From: Adiantum capillus-veneris | Taxonomy: Eukaryota; Streptophyta; Polypodiopsida; Polypodiales; Pteridaceae | DNA: 64,000 nucleotides | NCBI GenBank assembly: GCA_014529385.2 | Contig: CM043960.1 | Span: 78,954,832-79,018,831, forward strand | Direction of reading: 5' to 3' | Notes under the pieces: generated by a model | Database searches by the model: none | Told to the model about the DNA's origin: nothing | What the model saw: the letters and a program-made list of their open reading frames with translations, nothing else | Position numbers and translations under genes: made by a program | Shown here: one piece after another, positions 10,005 through 20,470 of the stretch | Layout of the letters: each line of letters opens with the position of its first letter | How positions within the stretch are numbered: the stretch's first letter is position 1

Positions 10005-10930
10005 TGTGTTTTCCTTGATAGAGGTTGAGCCAAGTTAGGGAAGCTAAAGTTTTCGCTCGGAGGCTCAGATTGCATAGAGACCCCAGGTGAAATGACGTAA
10101 GATGGGTCCATGGGGCTCATTAGAGGAGTCTCCATTTGAGATAGAGTAGGCTGTTGAGCCTTGCTCGTATCCAGAAATCTCATGGGGCCAGTTGAGAGTA
10201 TATTTACCCCTCGGTTTTGCCTTTCTGATTGAATAATGCCATGGATAACATTACAGATCATTTTCTGTTGATCTTCGATGCTCGTGGCACTAGAGGTGGA
10301 TTGTACAATCTCTATCCATCCTACATGGTAGGCGTGGCCAGAGTGTAGATCCGTCAACAACCTCAGTGTGGAGGTCGTATGTCCAATGATCATTAATGAA
10401 CAATCCTTCTAGAGTCGACGTGTTAACGGTTTCTTGTGAGGTAGAAGCAATGTTGCTCCCCGTGGTTTTACTTGCCACCAACGGTACTCTAGAGGGAACT
10501 TCTGAAGGAGGCAGCTCAACAAGGCCTTTTGGTAAGAAGTTGGTAGGATTTCCACATGGACACTCTTTGGGGGTGTGGGGTCCACGTGCGATGTGAAAGG
10601 AGATTCCACTTCCCCACCCCCTTCGCGTGCTTCATCTGCATCAGGTTTCGAGCGAGTAGCTCTACCTAATGTTTCATGATGAAACAGCTAAACATACTAG
10701 TACTAGGCTGTGGAGCTTCCGGAGGGTGCATGGTTTTGGGTAGGGTATGCTTCCATGATTTCTGAGTCGGAGGAGGAATCACTAGCGGCTATTTTAGGGT
10801 CTTGGGTGGTGCTACCTTGTGTCCCCGCTGAGGGTCTAGAGCTTATCGTGGATGGGTAATGGGTGTCCGTATGAACAGAGGCACCCTCAATATGCTCGTG
10901 TTCTAGCACCCGCCCAGAGCGTAAGTGCAT
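9986..10930 (-). pseudogene. Element 1 Gag N-terminal region, broken
   Basis: Short frames on the minus strand (10930-10703, 10609-10409, 10481-10290, 10393-9986) that read on from each other. The first begins MHLRSGRVL, a typical start for plant gypsy polyproteins, so 10930 is the likely gag start. The region is rich in Ser, Thr and Pro and has no recognisable fold. It is interrupted by at least two or three shifts. Confidence 0.55.
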
Positions 10931-11310
10931 GTGCTTTTGATACCCTAAGGTGTCAAAAAGCTGCTCTAGGAGGCCTTGTGACTAGTTTTTAGCGTGTTTT
11001 TTGTTTGTTTTTTTGCTAGATTTTTTAGAGCGTGTCGTGGAATGGGCCGTGTGATAGCTCAAAACGAGCGTATCGGTCAGAGGGTCGTGCCGTGCTTTAC
11101 AGCCCTCCGTTTGGTCACTCTATGCCCTCGGAATCCCTAAAACTGTCAATTTCCAGTAGGGAACTAGGCCCAAACTAGAAAGTCTAAGGGTGCAAGTGGG
11201 AAGAGAAAGGGGGAGAGTGGAGGACTTGTCCCACATGCTCTCATTCTCTCTTGAGGGAGTAGGGTATATATAAGAGTGAGTCTAATATGTATCATAAGAC
11301 TGAGGACTGA

Positions 11311-11382
11311 GGCCTGGGCTTGGGCTTGGGCTTGGGCTTGGGAAAATGATTGGGCTTGGGCTTGGGCTTGGGAAAATGATCC
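11311..11382. repeat. (TTGGGC)n hexamer repeat
   Basis: Two blocks of TTGGGC repeats, each followed by AAAATGAT, so the block itself is also duplicated in tandem. It sits in the leader of element 1. It is not a plant telomere repeat. Confidence 0.9.
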
Positions 11383-11501
11383 CGATCCCGTTCTATCTTT
11401 TATACAAACCAACCCGTCCGTTTTAAGAGTCACGTTTTTTATTTTCGAAAAATTTCGCCGCCCGTTCACTCGCGTTTTTTTATTTCCGAATTTTTATTTT
11501 C

Positions 11502-11575
11502 TTCTTTTTTTTTTTCATTTTTTTTTTTTTTTTTTTTGGGAGAAAAAAAAAAAAACTTTTTTTTTTTTTTTTTTG
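11502..11575. repeat. Homopolymer tracts T/A/T
   Basis: Long T runs, an A run and another T run separated by a few bases. The A run can pair with either T run. Such runs are prone to assembly error. Confidence 0.85.
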
Positions 11576-11850
11576 TGCAGAAAATACAGAAATTGAAAAC
11601 GCAGGTATGCAAAAAATGCAGAAATTGCAGAAAATTGCAGAAATTGCAGGAAAAAACGCAGAAATTGCAGAAATTGCAGGAAAAAACGTAGAAATTGCAG
11701 AAAATGCAGAAATTGCAGAAAATTAAAAAAACGCAGAAATGCAGAAAATTGCAGAAATTGAAAACGCCGAACTTGAAAATGCAAAAATTGCGGAAATTGA
11801 AAAAACGCAGACAATAGCAGAAATTGAAACTTGACAGCAATTGCAGAAAA
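11576..11850. repeat. Minisatellite of GCAGAAATT-type units
   Basis: About 270 bp of degenerate short units (gcagaaatt, gcagaaaa, gcaggaaaaaac) in the untranslated leader of element 1. Both strands are open in some frames, but those frames are only products of the repeat. Confidence 0.85.
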
Positions 11851-11954
11851 CGCAAAAAACAGAAATCTCCACACACTCCTTCCCTGCCTTTCCTATGATA
11901 GAAATTGCACCACAAGGAAGCGTAAAGTGCTAACCGAGCTTAGTGTAGGGCATA

Positions 11955-11972
11955 TCCCCGGCAGCGGCGCCA
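11955..11972 (-). other. Primer-binding site, tRNA-Asp type
   Basis: On the minus strand TGGCGCCGCTGCCGGGGA begins four bases after the LTR end (…GCGCACA). It closely resembles the primer site TGGCGCCGTTGCCGGGGA of Athila-type elements, which matches the 3' end of tRNA-Asp. Confidence 0.8.
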
Positions 11973-12303
11973 AAAATGTGCGCTCCTTGCCGCACTGTCG
12001 AAGCAAGGGACTTGCCAATACACCGTGTGCGAGCCACAGACGGCTCCAAGCACACAACAAGCCTAAACTAGCAAGCTCAAGAAAACAAAGGGTGTGTCAC
12101 TCACCGCTCTACGCTCGCCTTCGTGGTGGATTCGTGCAGCGGCGCCAAAAATGTGCGCTCCTTGCCGCACTGTCGAAGCGACTGCCAATACACCGTGTGC
12201 GAGCCACAGACGGCTCCAAGCACACAACAAGCCTAACTAGCAAGCTCAAGAAAACAAAGGTTGTGTCACTCACCGCTCTACGCTCGCCTTCGGTGGTGGA
12301 TTC
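11961..12303. repeat. ~170-bp tandem duplication of the U5 end and primer site
   Basis: Unit 1 (11961-12133) and unit 2 (12136-12303) are nearly identical. Each contains GCAGCGGCGCC, the LTR end and the next ~150 bp of LTR. The outer copy of the primer site is truncated, because it lacks the CCGGGGA part. Confidence 0.85.
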
Positions 12304-12393
12304 CTCGCCGCGATGAAGAAGAAGCTGCATCGTGCCGCGCTCAACAACGCTTCGCCGCCGTCGTGCCTTCGTAATGCTCGATCGCACACAACA

Positions 12394-12434
<41 letters not shown>

Positions 12435-12727
12435 ACAAAGGTAAGAAGAAGAAGAAGAATGGAGCAAGAGCACTCTTCAATTGCACAAATGAGAGAATGA
12501 GTAAAAATTAGGTTTAGTTGCTATTATAGGAGCACACCCCCCCATTCACACTTGGGCGCCCATGCTTAACCAACTAATCCTTGAATGTCCAAGTTAAAGT
12601 GCGCCTCTCATCGGCGATCACACTCTACCATTCCCTATTGGTTCGACAAGCCCGGTACCTGACTCTACCAAATACATAATACGCGTCCATCGTAGGTGAT
12701 GGGTGTCCCGTGCCGGGAGGGTTAACA
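11977..12727 (-). repeat. 5' LTR of element 1
   Basis: On the minus strand it starts TGTTAACCCTCCC and ends GGAGCGCACA, the usual TG...CA form, and is followed by the primer site. A CCTATAATAG motif at about 12515 could be its TATA box. The outer boundary is set by the + strand integrase codons that begin at 12728. Length is 751 bp including the internal duplication. CT and CA repeats occur at 12396-12432. Confidence 0.75.
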
Positions 12728-12808
12728 ATGTACAACATTGGTGCCGCACATGTGAGGTTTGCCAAAAAGCTGACCAAGGCGTCTTACCCATGAAAATCAG
12801 CATCCAAT
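12728..12808 (+). pseudogene. Element 2 integrase zinc finger, stranded between two insertions
   Basis: Only 81 bp survive between element 1 and the CACTA element. They read VQHWCRTCEVCQKADQG, matching the VQYWCKACKPCQ zinc-finger pair of element 3's integrase. A one-base shift follows before the CACTA insertion, after which HPI codons lead across the gap into the integrase core at 20471. The rest of element 2 (LTR, gag, RT) should lie left of the window. Confidence 0.85.
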
Positions 12809-12945
12809 CACTACAAAGCTATTCATATTAGCGACGCTCGCACAGCGACGCTCAAAAAAAAAAAATTCCCGGCGTCGCTATGACGTCGCAAATTTACAAA
12901 GAAATTTGCGACGCTCATAGCGACGCCGACTGGGCTAAAAAATAA
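12809..12945. repeat. CACTA left terminus and subterminal repeats
   Basis: The terminal CACTACAA is followed by several AGCGACGC / GCGTCGCTA motifs in both orientations. In CACTA elements such motifs are binding sites for the TNPA-type protein. Confidence 0.85.
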
Positions 12946-13010
12946 CAGAACACGCCCAAAACTCAGATCTCAGATGTGAGTTTTTTGGCACCCTCAAGCA
13001 AGGAGCAGGT

Positions 13011-13014
13011 AACG

Positions 13015-13047
<33 letters not shown>

Positions 13048-13225
13048 GTTTTTCTTCTCCACACACACACACACCACACACACACACACACAGACCACAC
13101 ACACACACACACACACGAGGAGAGGAAGGAGAGCAGGTATGCTCCTTCCCTCTCCTCACTCTCATGTTCCCTTCCCCTCTTTCTCTCTCCCTCTCCTCTC
13201 TCTCTCACACACCACATAGTTTTTT

Positions 13226-13269
<44 letters not shown>

Positions 13270-13510
13270 AACATAAACAAAAACGCACACACACATACAT
13301 AAACAAAGAATGCACACACACATTGAAGGAAAAGAGAGAGAGAGCATGCATAAACAAAAAACGCACGCATTGAGAGAGGAAAAGAGAGAGAGAACATGCA
13401 TAAACAAAAAACGCACACACTTTGAGAGAGGAAAAGAGAGAGAAAACATGCATACGATCCAAAAAAACGCACACACATTGAGAAGAGAAAGAGAGAGAAC
13501 TCATTTAACA
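13011..13510. repeat. Microsatellite block inside the CACTA element
   Basis: (CT)n at 13017-13048, (CA)n near 13061-13115, (GA)n at 13228-13265, then four to five ~60-bp units. Each of these units has a CACACA run, a GAGAGAGA run and ACATGCATAAACAAAAA. Long frames here are only Ser-Leu or Cys-Val repeat translations. Confidence 0.9.
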
Positions 13511-13689
13511 TCGTAGGAAACTAATTAAAATTAAAAGACCTAAAGATCTAGCCGACGAGGAGTTGAACTCAAGACCTATTATTCAAGAGGGAAATGGCAT
13601 AACCAATCTATCAATACATTGGCATGGGTGATAGAAAGGTTATACCATTTATCTCTTTTTATTGCACACACATCCACACACGCACACAC

Positions 13690-14364
13690 ACACAAGAAGA
13701 GAGATTATAACTTCGTAGGAAACTATCCTAAAAGACGTTAAAGATTAGGTTAGATGTAGACTTACGTTAAATTAGATTTAGGTTTATTTAAGTTAAATTA
13801 AATTAGATTTAGGTTAATATTTTAATTAGATTTACGTTTATTTATGCAGATTTAGATTTACGTTATATTAGATTAGATTTAGGTCTCCATAGACTGCGAT
13901 GCCTGCATGAAGCGGTGAAGAAAGCCCTCAATGGAATATAGGGTATTGCTGCCTTCACTCATGTGGGCTCCGTCAATCCAAAGTACTGGTGAAATGTCTT
14001 CAGAAGATAGGAAGAAGGTGGATCTTCAGGGCGGCAAGAGTCACTACATCCCCGACACAATGACCATCTAGACAACCTCTAGTCATTCACAACAAATTCA
14101 AATTAGTAACAAGAGCAAGAACGGTCTAAAGGGCCAATTGCTGTCGTCAGATGTGGATGGAGAAGGCAGCGTCACCGCCGGTAGTTAACTCTCACATCTT
14201 TAGTGATGAAATGCCAACTCTTGCCGATTTATGTGAAAAATTATGTTAAAATCATTTTAAGGTTCTTATAATCCCTGTTAGTTTAGTTCTTTGTTTTTAA
14301 TATAACATAATTTAACGTTAGATTTAGATTTATGTTATATTAGATTAGACTTAGTTATTTAGGT

Positions 14365-14404
<40 letters not shown>

Positions 14405-14570
14405 GAAGAAGAGAGTTTTTAACGTCGTAGGAAACTATCCCAAAAGACGTTAAAGATTAGGTTAGATGTAGACTTACGTTAAATTAGATTTAAGTTTATT
14501 TTTAGTTAGATTTCCGTTTATTTAGATTTACGCTTATTTACGTTAGATCGAGTCCACGCAAGAATTACTT
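13690..14570. repeat. Dispersed direct repeat with AC tracts in the CACTA interior
   Basis: A ~100-bp segment (CGTAGGAAACTATCC... AAGACGTTAAAGATTAGG...) occurs at about 13706-13800 and again at 14424-14520. Each copy is preceded by an AC repeat and AAGAAGAGAG. A partial third copy begins at about 13511. (AC)n runs from 14370 to 14402. No gene is seen. Confidence 0.8.
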
Positions 14571-14835
14571 ACGGTTTAGGGTTTAGAGTTAGACAAACAG
14601 TGAAAAGATCTACTGTGAAAAGATGTTAAGATGCTGTGAAGTGCTACAGCTAGAGAAGAGGCAAAGGGGTTTTGTCCCTACATGCAGTATCATGTAGACG
14701 TGGGTCTGTAGATTTCTTGTACCCACAAATATAGGTATTGACCAATAAAGACGAGATTATAACCCGGTGGTTCTGATCTCCGTGCACCTCTAGACCGAGG
14801 TGTGCGGGGATTGGACATGACTAAGAATGTGAGGT

Positions 14836-14837
<2 letters not shown>

Positions 14838-14884
<47 letters not shown>
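14838..14884. repeat. (GA)n microsatellite
   Basis: About 23 GA units, some 65 bp upstream of the transposase start codon. Confidence 0.95.
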
Positions 14885-14887
<3 letters not shown>

Positions 14888-14949
14888 GACGAAGAATGCC
14901 AATAGAATATTAAATTTGTTGTCCAGGTTATAAGATTTTTATCCTCATT

Positions 14950-16342
14950 ATGAGTAGTGACGAGGATGTGGGACCGTCCAACCGAAACACCTATCTCTCA
15001 ACGAGGGTCTTATGTCCTTGTAATCAATGCAAGCATGCTGTGCGACGGACAAGACGTGTTTCTTTGCAGCACGTTCGTGAATTTGGCGAGTTCGATCCAT
15101 CTATTATAGATCGAGTTGTTGCCAATTTTAACTCGTCGGACTCTGACGCTGGCCAGCAAGCAGCAATCTTGCAACCCAATAGACGTGTTCGCAGGCGCTT
15201 TGGTCAAGCAGCATATGTGAGGCCACAAGATGTAGCCTCTGATAGCTCGGGGGATGATCATGCAGAGCACATTCCCAACGAGGCAATGTTTGAGCCCGAG
15301 ATTGATGAAATGATCGAGACGATCATGGATTCAGAAAGGCTTATCTATGATGATATGAAAAGTGAAGCCGATACGCCATTGTATAATGGAGCACGTATGT
15401 CTAGATTGAAAGCACTCCTGGTTCTTCTCAACATGCAGGCAAAGTTTGGATGGAGTGACACTAGCGTCACAGCACTTTTCAGGTGATCTATTACAATTAG
15501 TTTACTTTAATAAAACTCTAAATGTATAATGATCTGATAGATTTTTACACGACTGTATCGTATTTTTATGTTGTGTAGATTGCTTAAAGAGCACATACTA
15601 CCAGCTGACAATGTGATGCCAGATTCTCGAGATGAAGCAAGAAAGATTTTGCGAAACTTGGGGATGGATTACAATTCTATCCACGCTTGTCCTAATGACT
15701 GCATTCTTTTGAGAGGGGAATACATAGACATAGAGAAGTGTCCGAAATGTGATTCCGAAAGATATCGAGTAGATCTCCACGGGACAAAAATTCCACAAAA
15801 GGTTTTGCGACATTTTCCTCTACTTCCTCGCATCAAGCATTTCTTCGAATGTAAGTCCATGGCCGTCCTAGCATCATGGCACGAGGAGAATAAATCTTCG
15901 GATGGTGTGCTACGAATTCCTGCAGATTGCGCAGCCTGGAAACATATAGATGGAACATGGTTGGATTTTGCCAGGGAAGCTCGAAATTTGTGCTTAGGCC
16001 TGGCTATGGATGGCGTAAATCCATTTGGTCAAAGATCAACATCTTACAATGTATGTCCCATTGTCATCGTCAACTACAACATTCCCCCGTGGTTGACTAC
16101 GAAGAAGGGGCACCTATGGCTAAGATTGATTGTGCCAGGGCGATATAAAGTGGGGAATATGAGTATCTTCGTCCACTATTGGGAGCTACAACAATTGTGG
16201 ATTGGAGAGGTGGTGGATATGAGCCGACACACAGGACGACGGAATGCTTTGATCAGAGGCATTCTAATGTGGACCATGCATGACTATCCCGGGCTAACAG
16301 AATCACTTGCTCGATCCAATGCACATATTCAAGAATGTGGGT
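14950..16342 (+). pseudogene. CACTA TNP2 transposase, N-terminal part
   Basis: Exon 1 (14950-15482) starts MSSDEDVG and contains a CPCNQCKHA motif like the transposase-associated domain. It ends ALF plus a split Arg codon. The intron 15483-15578 has GT...AG ends. Exon 2 resumes with LLKEHILPADN. The sequence then follows the TNP2 family closely: HACPNDCILLRGEY, CPKCDSERY, RHFPLLPRIKHFF, LAMDGVNPFGQRS and YNIPPWL. After MHDYPGLTE the family's Cys-rich segment is missing: a deletion joins the gene directly to the later MHIFKNV segment in another frame. This is the DDE-type enzyme that cuts the CACTA ends; as it stands it cannot be made whole. Confidence 0.9.
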
Positions 16343-17465
16343 AATCTACTATGGGACCATCTGACCGGTAAGAAAGATACTTTGGGAGCCAGAGTTGACC
16401 TTAGAAATGTGGATCGTATGGAGCAATATTGGCCGCAAACAGCGTCTGATGGATCGATAAAACTCCCTAAAGCACCATGGATTTTCACAGGAGCCCAATA
16501 ACGCAAAGTAAAAGAGATCATTCGATCTTTGCGGACCCCCACTGGCGTAATGCACTCGCTCCGAACGTGTTTTACTAAAGAAGGAAAGCTTACCGGTTTG
16601 AAGTCACACGATTGGCATAAAATGTGTCAGGTACGTTCATAGTGGACTTTAATATCATTGCATAAAATGTGGACTTTAATATCATTGCTGCACATACTTT
16701 ACAGTTTATTTTACCGGTTGCCATTGAGGGATGTTTGTCTCTCGACATCCGTAACACAATCTACAAACTTGCAAAGCTGGTGCAATGGATCTCACAAAAA
16801 GAGATCAACGTAGACTCCATACCATTCGCCAAACTAAATGCTGCGGAGCTTGTGTGCATGTTTGAGAAACATTTTCCTACTACCATGCTAACCATTCAGG
16901 TGCATCTTCTTGTTCACATAGTTGATGAGGTGGAAATAGCTGGCAGAGTTCATTCCAGATGGATGTTCTTCTTAGAACGTTTCATAAAAACTCTTAAGGG
17001 ATATGTGCGTCAAAGGCACGTCCAGAGGGTAGCATGGCAGAAGGTTGGTTGGTATCAGAGTCCGTAGTGTACATTGGAAAGTGGCTAGACGGATTTGATA
17101 AAGCCCGGGACACGCTATGGCGAACCATAGATGATGAGCGCATATCTGGGATTGTCATGTGCAATCTCGGTGTTGAGAAGAAGATGACGGAAGATCTAGA
17201 GGCTAAAATCAACCGATTTTGCATGCTTCACAATCCAGTGATGCAAAAGTGGATTCACAATATGAGGATGCAAAGCAAGAGCGACAAAGGGCACGAATCG
17301 AGTAGAGACGGGGAAGACGACACCGATGCACTATCCGACGGTTCTGGAGAGCCTACCAACCTTCATGAGCTTAAGATGGTTGCACAACCAATTCAAAAGC
17401 GCACAACAATGCGGTGACGAAGTGACTGAGGAAGAGTGGGAGTACTCTCGGGTTGCGCGACCAAG
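16307..17465 (+). pseudogene. CACTA TNP2 transposase, middle part with DUF4218-like region
   Basis: It continues the transposase in shifted frames. It reads LDPMHIFKNVGNLLWDHL, then, after an in-frame TAA near 16499, KVKEIIRSLRTPTG and GKLTGLKSHDWHKM. At 16690-17040 it reads LPVAIEGCLS, HLLVHIVDEVE and GRVHSRWMFFLERFIKTLKGYVRQR, which is the DUF4218 pattern that follows TNP2 in CACTA transposases. A short repeat (GTGGACTTTAATATCATTGC) lies at about 16644-16690. Another shift leads to the 17034-17416 frame (AEGWLVSESVVYIGKWLDGFDKARDT). The last exon here seems to end at the GTAAGT donor at 17466. Confidence 0.85.
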
Positions 17466-17545
17466 GTAAGTTTGCAATGTACGACATGCTAGTGACTTTA
17501 TTTCTAAACGTTTGAACGGCCACTCATAATCTTTGTTTGTTGTAG

Positions 17546-18298
17546 TATAAGTCATACACAGCAGCATGGTGTAAAGGTCGACATTTTAGGGTGGAACGAA
17601 TCGACAAAAAGCGTTTTACTCATGATTGTGGAATCATGGCAAAATTTGAACAGTCTAGTCGACGACGTTCCTCTGATGCAGATCCTGTGGTGGCGGAACT
17701 CACTTACTTCGGCACGCTGCAAGAGATTTTGAGGATCGATTACAGAGGATTTTTTGTCGACTTGTTCGACGTGCAATGGTTCAAGATAATCATGGAGGGT
17801 CGCAACGCTACTGTGCGTAGAGGAGAGTCTGGTTTTCTTGAGGTGGATTCTACTAAGAAATGGACTGACCTAAGAGACACTTTCGTACTACCAGAGCATT
17901 GTGAACAAGTAAGTATGTAAATAGTTAACATCCCCCTTTTACAAGTTATGTGCTTGAAAGCTCTCATGTAAGTTATGTGGCTCTGGCAGGTAATATTTCA
18001 TCCTACAAAGTCTACATCAAACTGGTGGTACGTCATAGAGGTAGCCCCTCGAAGTGCAAGGACGTATGAAGGCTACCATGTGCCAATCACAACGGCATCA
18101 ATGGAGGAGATCAGAGAAGATGCTCAATCAGAAGCCGCTGCGGTGGTGCCAGACGAGCATCAAGATGCTACTACTCTATATGGGGTGCATGCAGAGGAGC
18201 TACAAAATGAAACAGAGGATATGTGTTTAAACGGAGAGCTCTATATAGATATAGGAAGTTATGATGAGTTATGCGAGGATGAGAGAGAGATCTCTTAA
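17546..18298 (+). pseudogene. CACTA TNP2 transposase, C-terminal DUF4216-like part
   Basis: The region starts after an AG acceptor at 17544-17545. The frame from 17591 reads VVAELTYFGTLQEILRIDYRGFFVDLFDVQWF, the DUF4216 pattern (a 'YYG.L..I.EL.Y' core). It continues over an intron (17909-17989, GTAAGT...CAG) to VIFHPTKSTSNWWYVIEVAPRS and an acidic tail ending at 18296-18298. The exon start and the frame just before the DUF4216 core do not join cleanly, so another lesion or a different splice is likely. Confidence 0.75.
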
Positions 18299-18547
18299 AG
18301 CCACAAATATTGTATTTGAACAATTTTGCTCCATGTTGTAAAAGCTCTGGGTCTCTAAGTACCTTCCATGGCGCTCACATCTTTTGATTGAAAATTCTGA
18401 GTTTTCGACTTGCCTCTTCTATCACTCAATTCATTGCGTCATTGTATTTATATGCGTCATTACGTCATTGTATTTAATGGTCTTTGCGTCATTGTCTACT
18501 CTATTCATTCAATATTAAGTTTAAATATTCGTGTGTTTAATGCAGGT

Positions 18548-19857
18548 ATGGATGATGAGGAGTTTCTTTCTTCTTTGTCACCACAGCAGAGACAGTGGTA
18601 CGTGGAGCGTCATCGCTCTGACGCATCATCGCGCGTTCCTACTCCTTCCGCATCTCCCTCTATTTCGGAGCATTCGGCGCGCTCCGAAGCTTCGGCGTCG
18701 ACGAGACGAGCTTCACACTCGTCTAGACACCGGCGCTCTAGTGGTGGCGGTGGCGGTTGTTGTGGGGATTCCGCCACCGATGCCTCCACACCGCCTCGTG
18801 TTCGACGAGGCTCTTTACCCTCCCCTTCTTTGCCCGCCCCCACACCAGCCACAGCATCGCCATTTACGCCAGGTTTTGCATGGCTGACTGTTCCTAGCAG
18901 CTACACACCTCTACCTACTCCGCCAGGGGCCACCCCACTCGACACTCCTCGCTTCGGGGCCCAGACGCCGGTGGAGACACCTGACATCCGTACCCCCATC
19001 GACACGCCGCTAGAGACCCCTGCCAGGACACCCAGGTTCACGCATCACCGGCCAGAGGGCTTGCCTTACTCCGTCGACTTCAGCGGCGGCATCATCATGG
19101 ATGATGACGGCAAGAAGGTGATATCGCACATGCGTGGTCTTTGCTCTCAGCTGTTTAGACACTACATACTAAACAAATGGAGTGAAGTACCAAGTGATTT
19201 AAAAAACAGAGTCATCAGCATACTTCATGATGAGTTTCCCGTTCCAACACGGGATCAGCGCTTCAATGAGGACCTGATGAAGATTCGAATGCGCGAATAC
19301 TGCAAACACAAGCGTTCCGAAGTGCAAAAAGCAATCAAGCATGGGTGGAACAGGCCAGATTGGCTGGCCAAAGAAGATTGGAAGAATGCAAAGAAAGCAG
19401 CGCGCGAGAATCCCGACAAGTGGAAGCAACAAAAGGATGCAGCCAAAGCGCGAGTAGAGGCAGGGAGCTCGCACCACTTGGGGAGCGGTGGATGGGCATC
19501 ATTTGAGGCCGATTTTGTAAGTGTTTTCGCATTGCTCTTTATGTTCGATAGTTTAGGGTTTATGAGTTTTTTAATTCTAACATAATGAATTCTTTGTATG
19601 TTTTGACAGTGGTCGATGACAGGACGTGATCCCACACCGTACGAGCACGAGTACGCAGGCAGGAAGGGCTTAAACGCCCTGATGGACATTCTCAGTTCTC
19701 GCGGCGGCATGGTTAGTATTAGGGTTTACTCTTTTCTATTTTTTGTATTGTTTTATAAATGTCGTTATATGTTTATACTTACTGAAAGCTGTCTTATTGT
19801 CTTTTTTTGCAGAATTCGACAGATATGCCGCTTGGACGCGATGAGACGTCTGACTAG
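18548..19857 (+). CDS. CACTA second gene, Transposase_24 / TNPA-like
   Basis: Three exons join in frame: 18548-19516, 19610-19711 and 19813-19857 (introns GTAAGT...ACAG and GTTAGT...GCAG), giving about 371 residues. The N-terminal half is Ser/Pro/Thr-rich with repeated TP motifs (DTPRFGAQTPVETPDIRTP). The C-terminal half matches the plant Transposase_24 / Ptta-En-Spm family: LFRHYILNKWSEVP, KHKRSEVQKAIKHGWNRPDWLAKEDW, a Lys-rich helix, then GSGGWASFEADF and YEHEYAGRKG. In En/Spm the matching protein binds subterminal repeats and helps bring the ends together. A splice acceptor just before the ATG (TGCAG at 18541-18545) hints at an upstream untranslated exon. No stop or shift is seen, so this gene may still be functional. 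Confidence 0.8.
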
Positions 19858-20234
19858 ACGACGTCAGTTTAGCCGTAGCTAGATAGCATTAGTTTAGGGT
19901 TTCTCATAGCTTATGTATCATGAGACGGATTTTATACGTCTTTTTGAACCATGTATATTATTACATTTGTCACCGCATTTCATTTTGCCAATCAATTCTT
20001 TATGCCTATGATGTTGTACAATTGTCATTATTACATTTGCCAATCAATTAATTTTGCCTATGATGTGTACAATTGTCATTTTTATGCTTGTCAATTTTGC
20101 AAACAATGCGTCTTGTGGGTGACTATTTTGGGTCTATTATCTACCCTTGCACTTTTTTTAAAAAGTGAATCAAGTACAATATGGTTGATGGGTGGCAGGG
20201 CATTCAATTCCCTGTCACCAAAATTTTTTTCTCT
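19858..20234. other. CACTA 3' non-coding region
   Basis: AT-rich, with repeated CAATT-GTCATT-ATTACATTTGCCAAT-like phrases (about 19960-20070). No gene is seen. Confidence 0.6.
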
Positions 20235-20470
20235 CGGGCGTCGTTATAACCATCGCTATTTATGGCTCTGTAGCGTCGCTATAGACTTCTGTGTAAACAT
20301 CGCTATAAGCGTCGCTATGACCGTCGCTATGATCGTCTCTATATAGCGACATCTATAGCGACGCAAATAGCGACGCTATTAGCGACGGTTTTAGCGACGC
20401 CGGGGGTTATAAAAACCCAGTGTATTTCCGTCGCTAACAGCATCACAAGAGCACACAACCTCTTGTAGTG
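20235..20470. repeat. CACTA right terminus and subterminal repeats
   Basis: At least ten copies of CGTCGCTAT or its inverse between 20238 and 20440, first mostly in one orientation and then the other, ending at the terminal TTGTAGTG. The density is higher than at the left end. Confidence 0.9.

Larger units (their letters stand above)
1..12727 (-). mobile_element. Element 1: Ty3/gypsy LTR retrotransposon, Athila/Tat-like (left end outside window)
   Basis: Read on the minus strand, the order is 5' LTR (12727-11977), tRNA-Asp-like primer site (11972-11955), a ~1-kb low-complexity leader, gag (from 10930), zinc knuckles and protease, reverse transcriptase, RNase H, integrase with a GPY/F-like tail, then an unusual second protease-like domain. 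No chromodomain is seen. The LTR's outer TG end abuts codons of a + strand integrase at 12728, so element 1 inserted into another gypsy element. The coding region is broken by about five single-base shifts, but RT, RNase H and integrase keep their catalytic residues, so it looks young. The 3' LTR is not seen and presumably lies left of the window. Confidence 0.85.
12809..20470 (+). mobile_element. CACTA (En/Spm) DNA transposon
   Basis: It starts CACTACAA and ends with the inverse TTGTAGTG, and is flanked by the 3-bp target duplication AAT (12806-12808 and 20471-20473). Both ends carry clustered GCGTCGCTAT-type subterminal repeats. Inside are a broken TNP2-type transposase gene (14950-18298) and a second gene of Transposase_24 type (18548-19857), the usual two-gene layout. 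The target was the integrase gene of element 2. The intact ends mean it could still be mobilised by transposase from elsewhere. Confidence 0.95.

Noticed and set aside
11311-11382. Interstitial telomere
   Set aside because: The unit is TTGGGC, not TTTAGGG or a known plant variant, and only two short blocks are present.
11276-11915. Open frames over the leader minisatellite and the TTGGGC block
   Set aside because: Translations of short repeats (Trp-Ala, Phe-rich); no independent evidence of coding.
12935-13516. Long open frames on both strands over simple repeats
   Set aside because: They encode only Ser-Leu, Cys-Val or Arg-Glu dipeptide runs from CT, CA and GA tracts.
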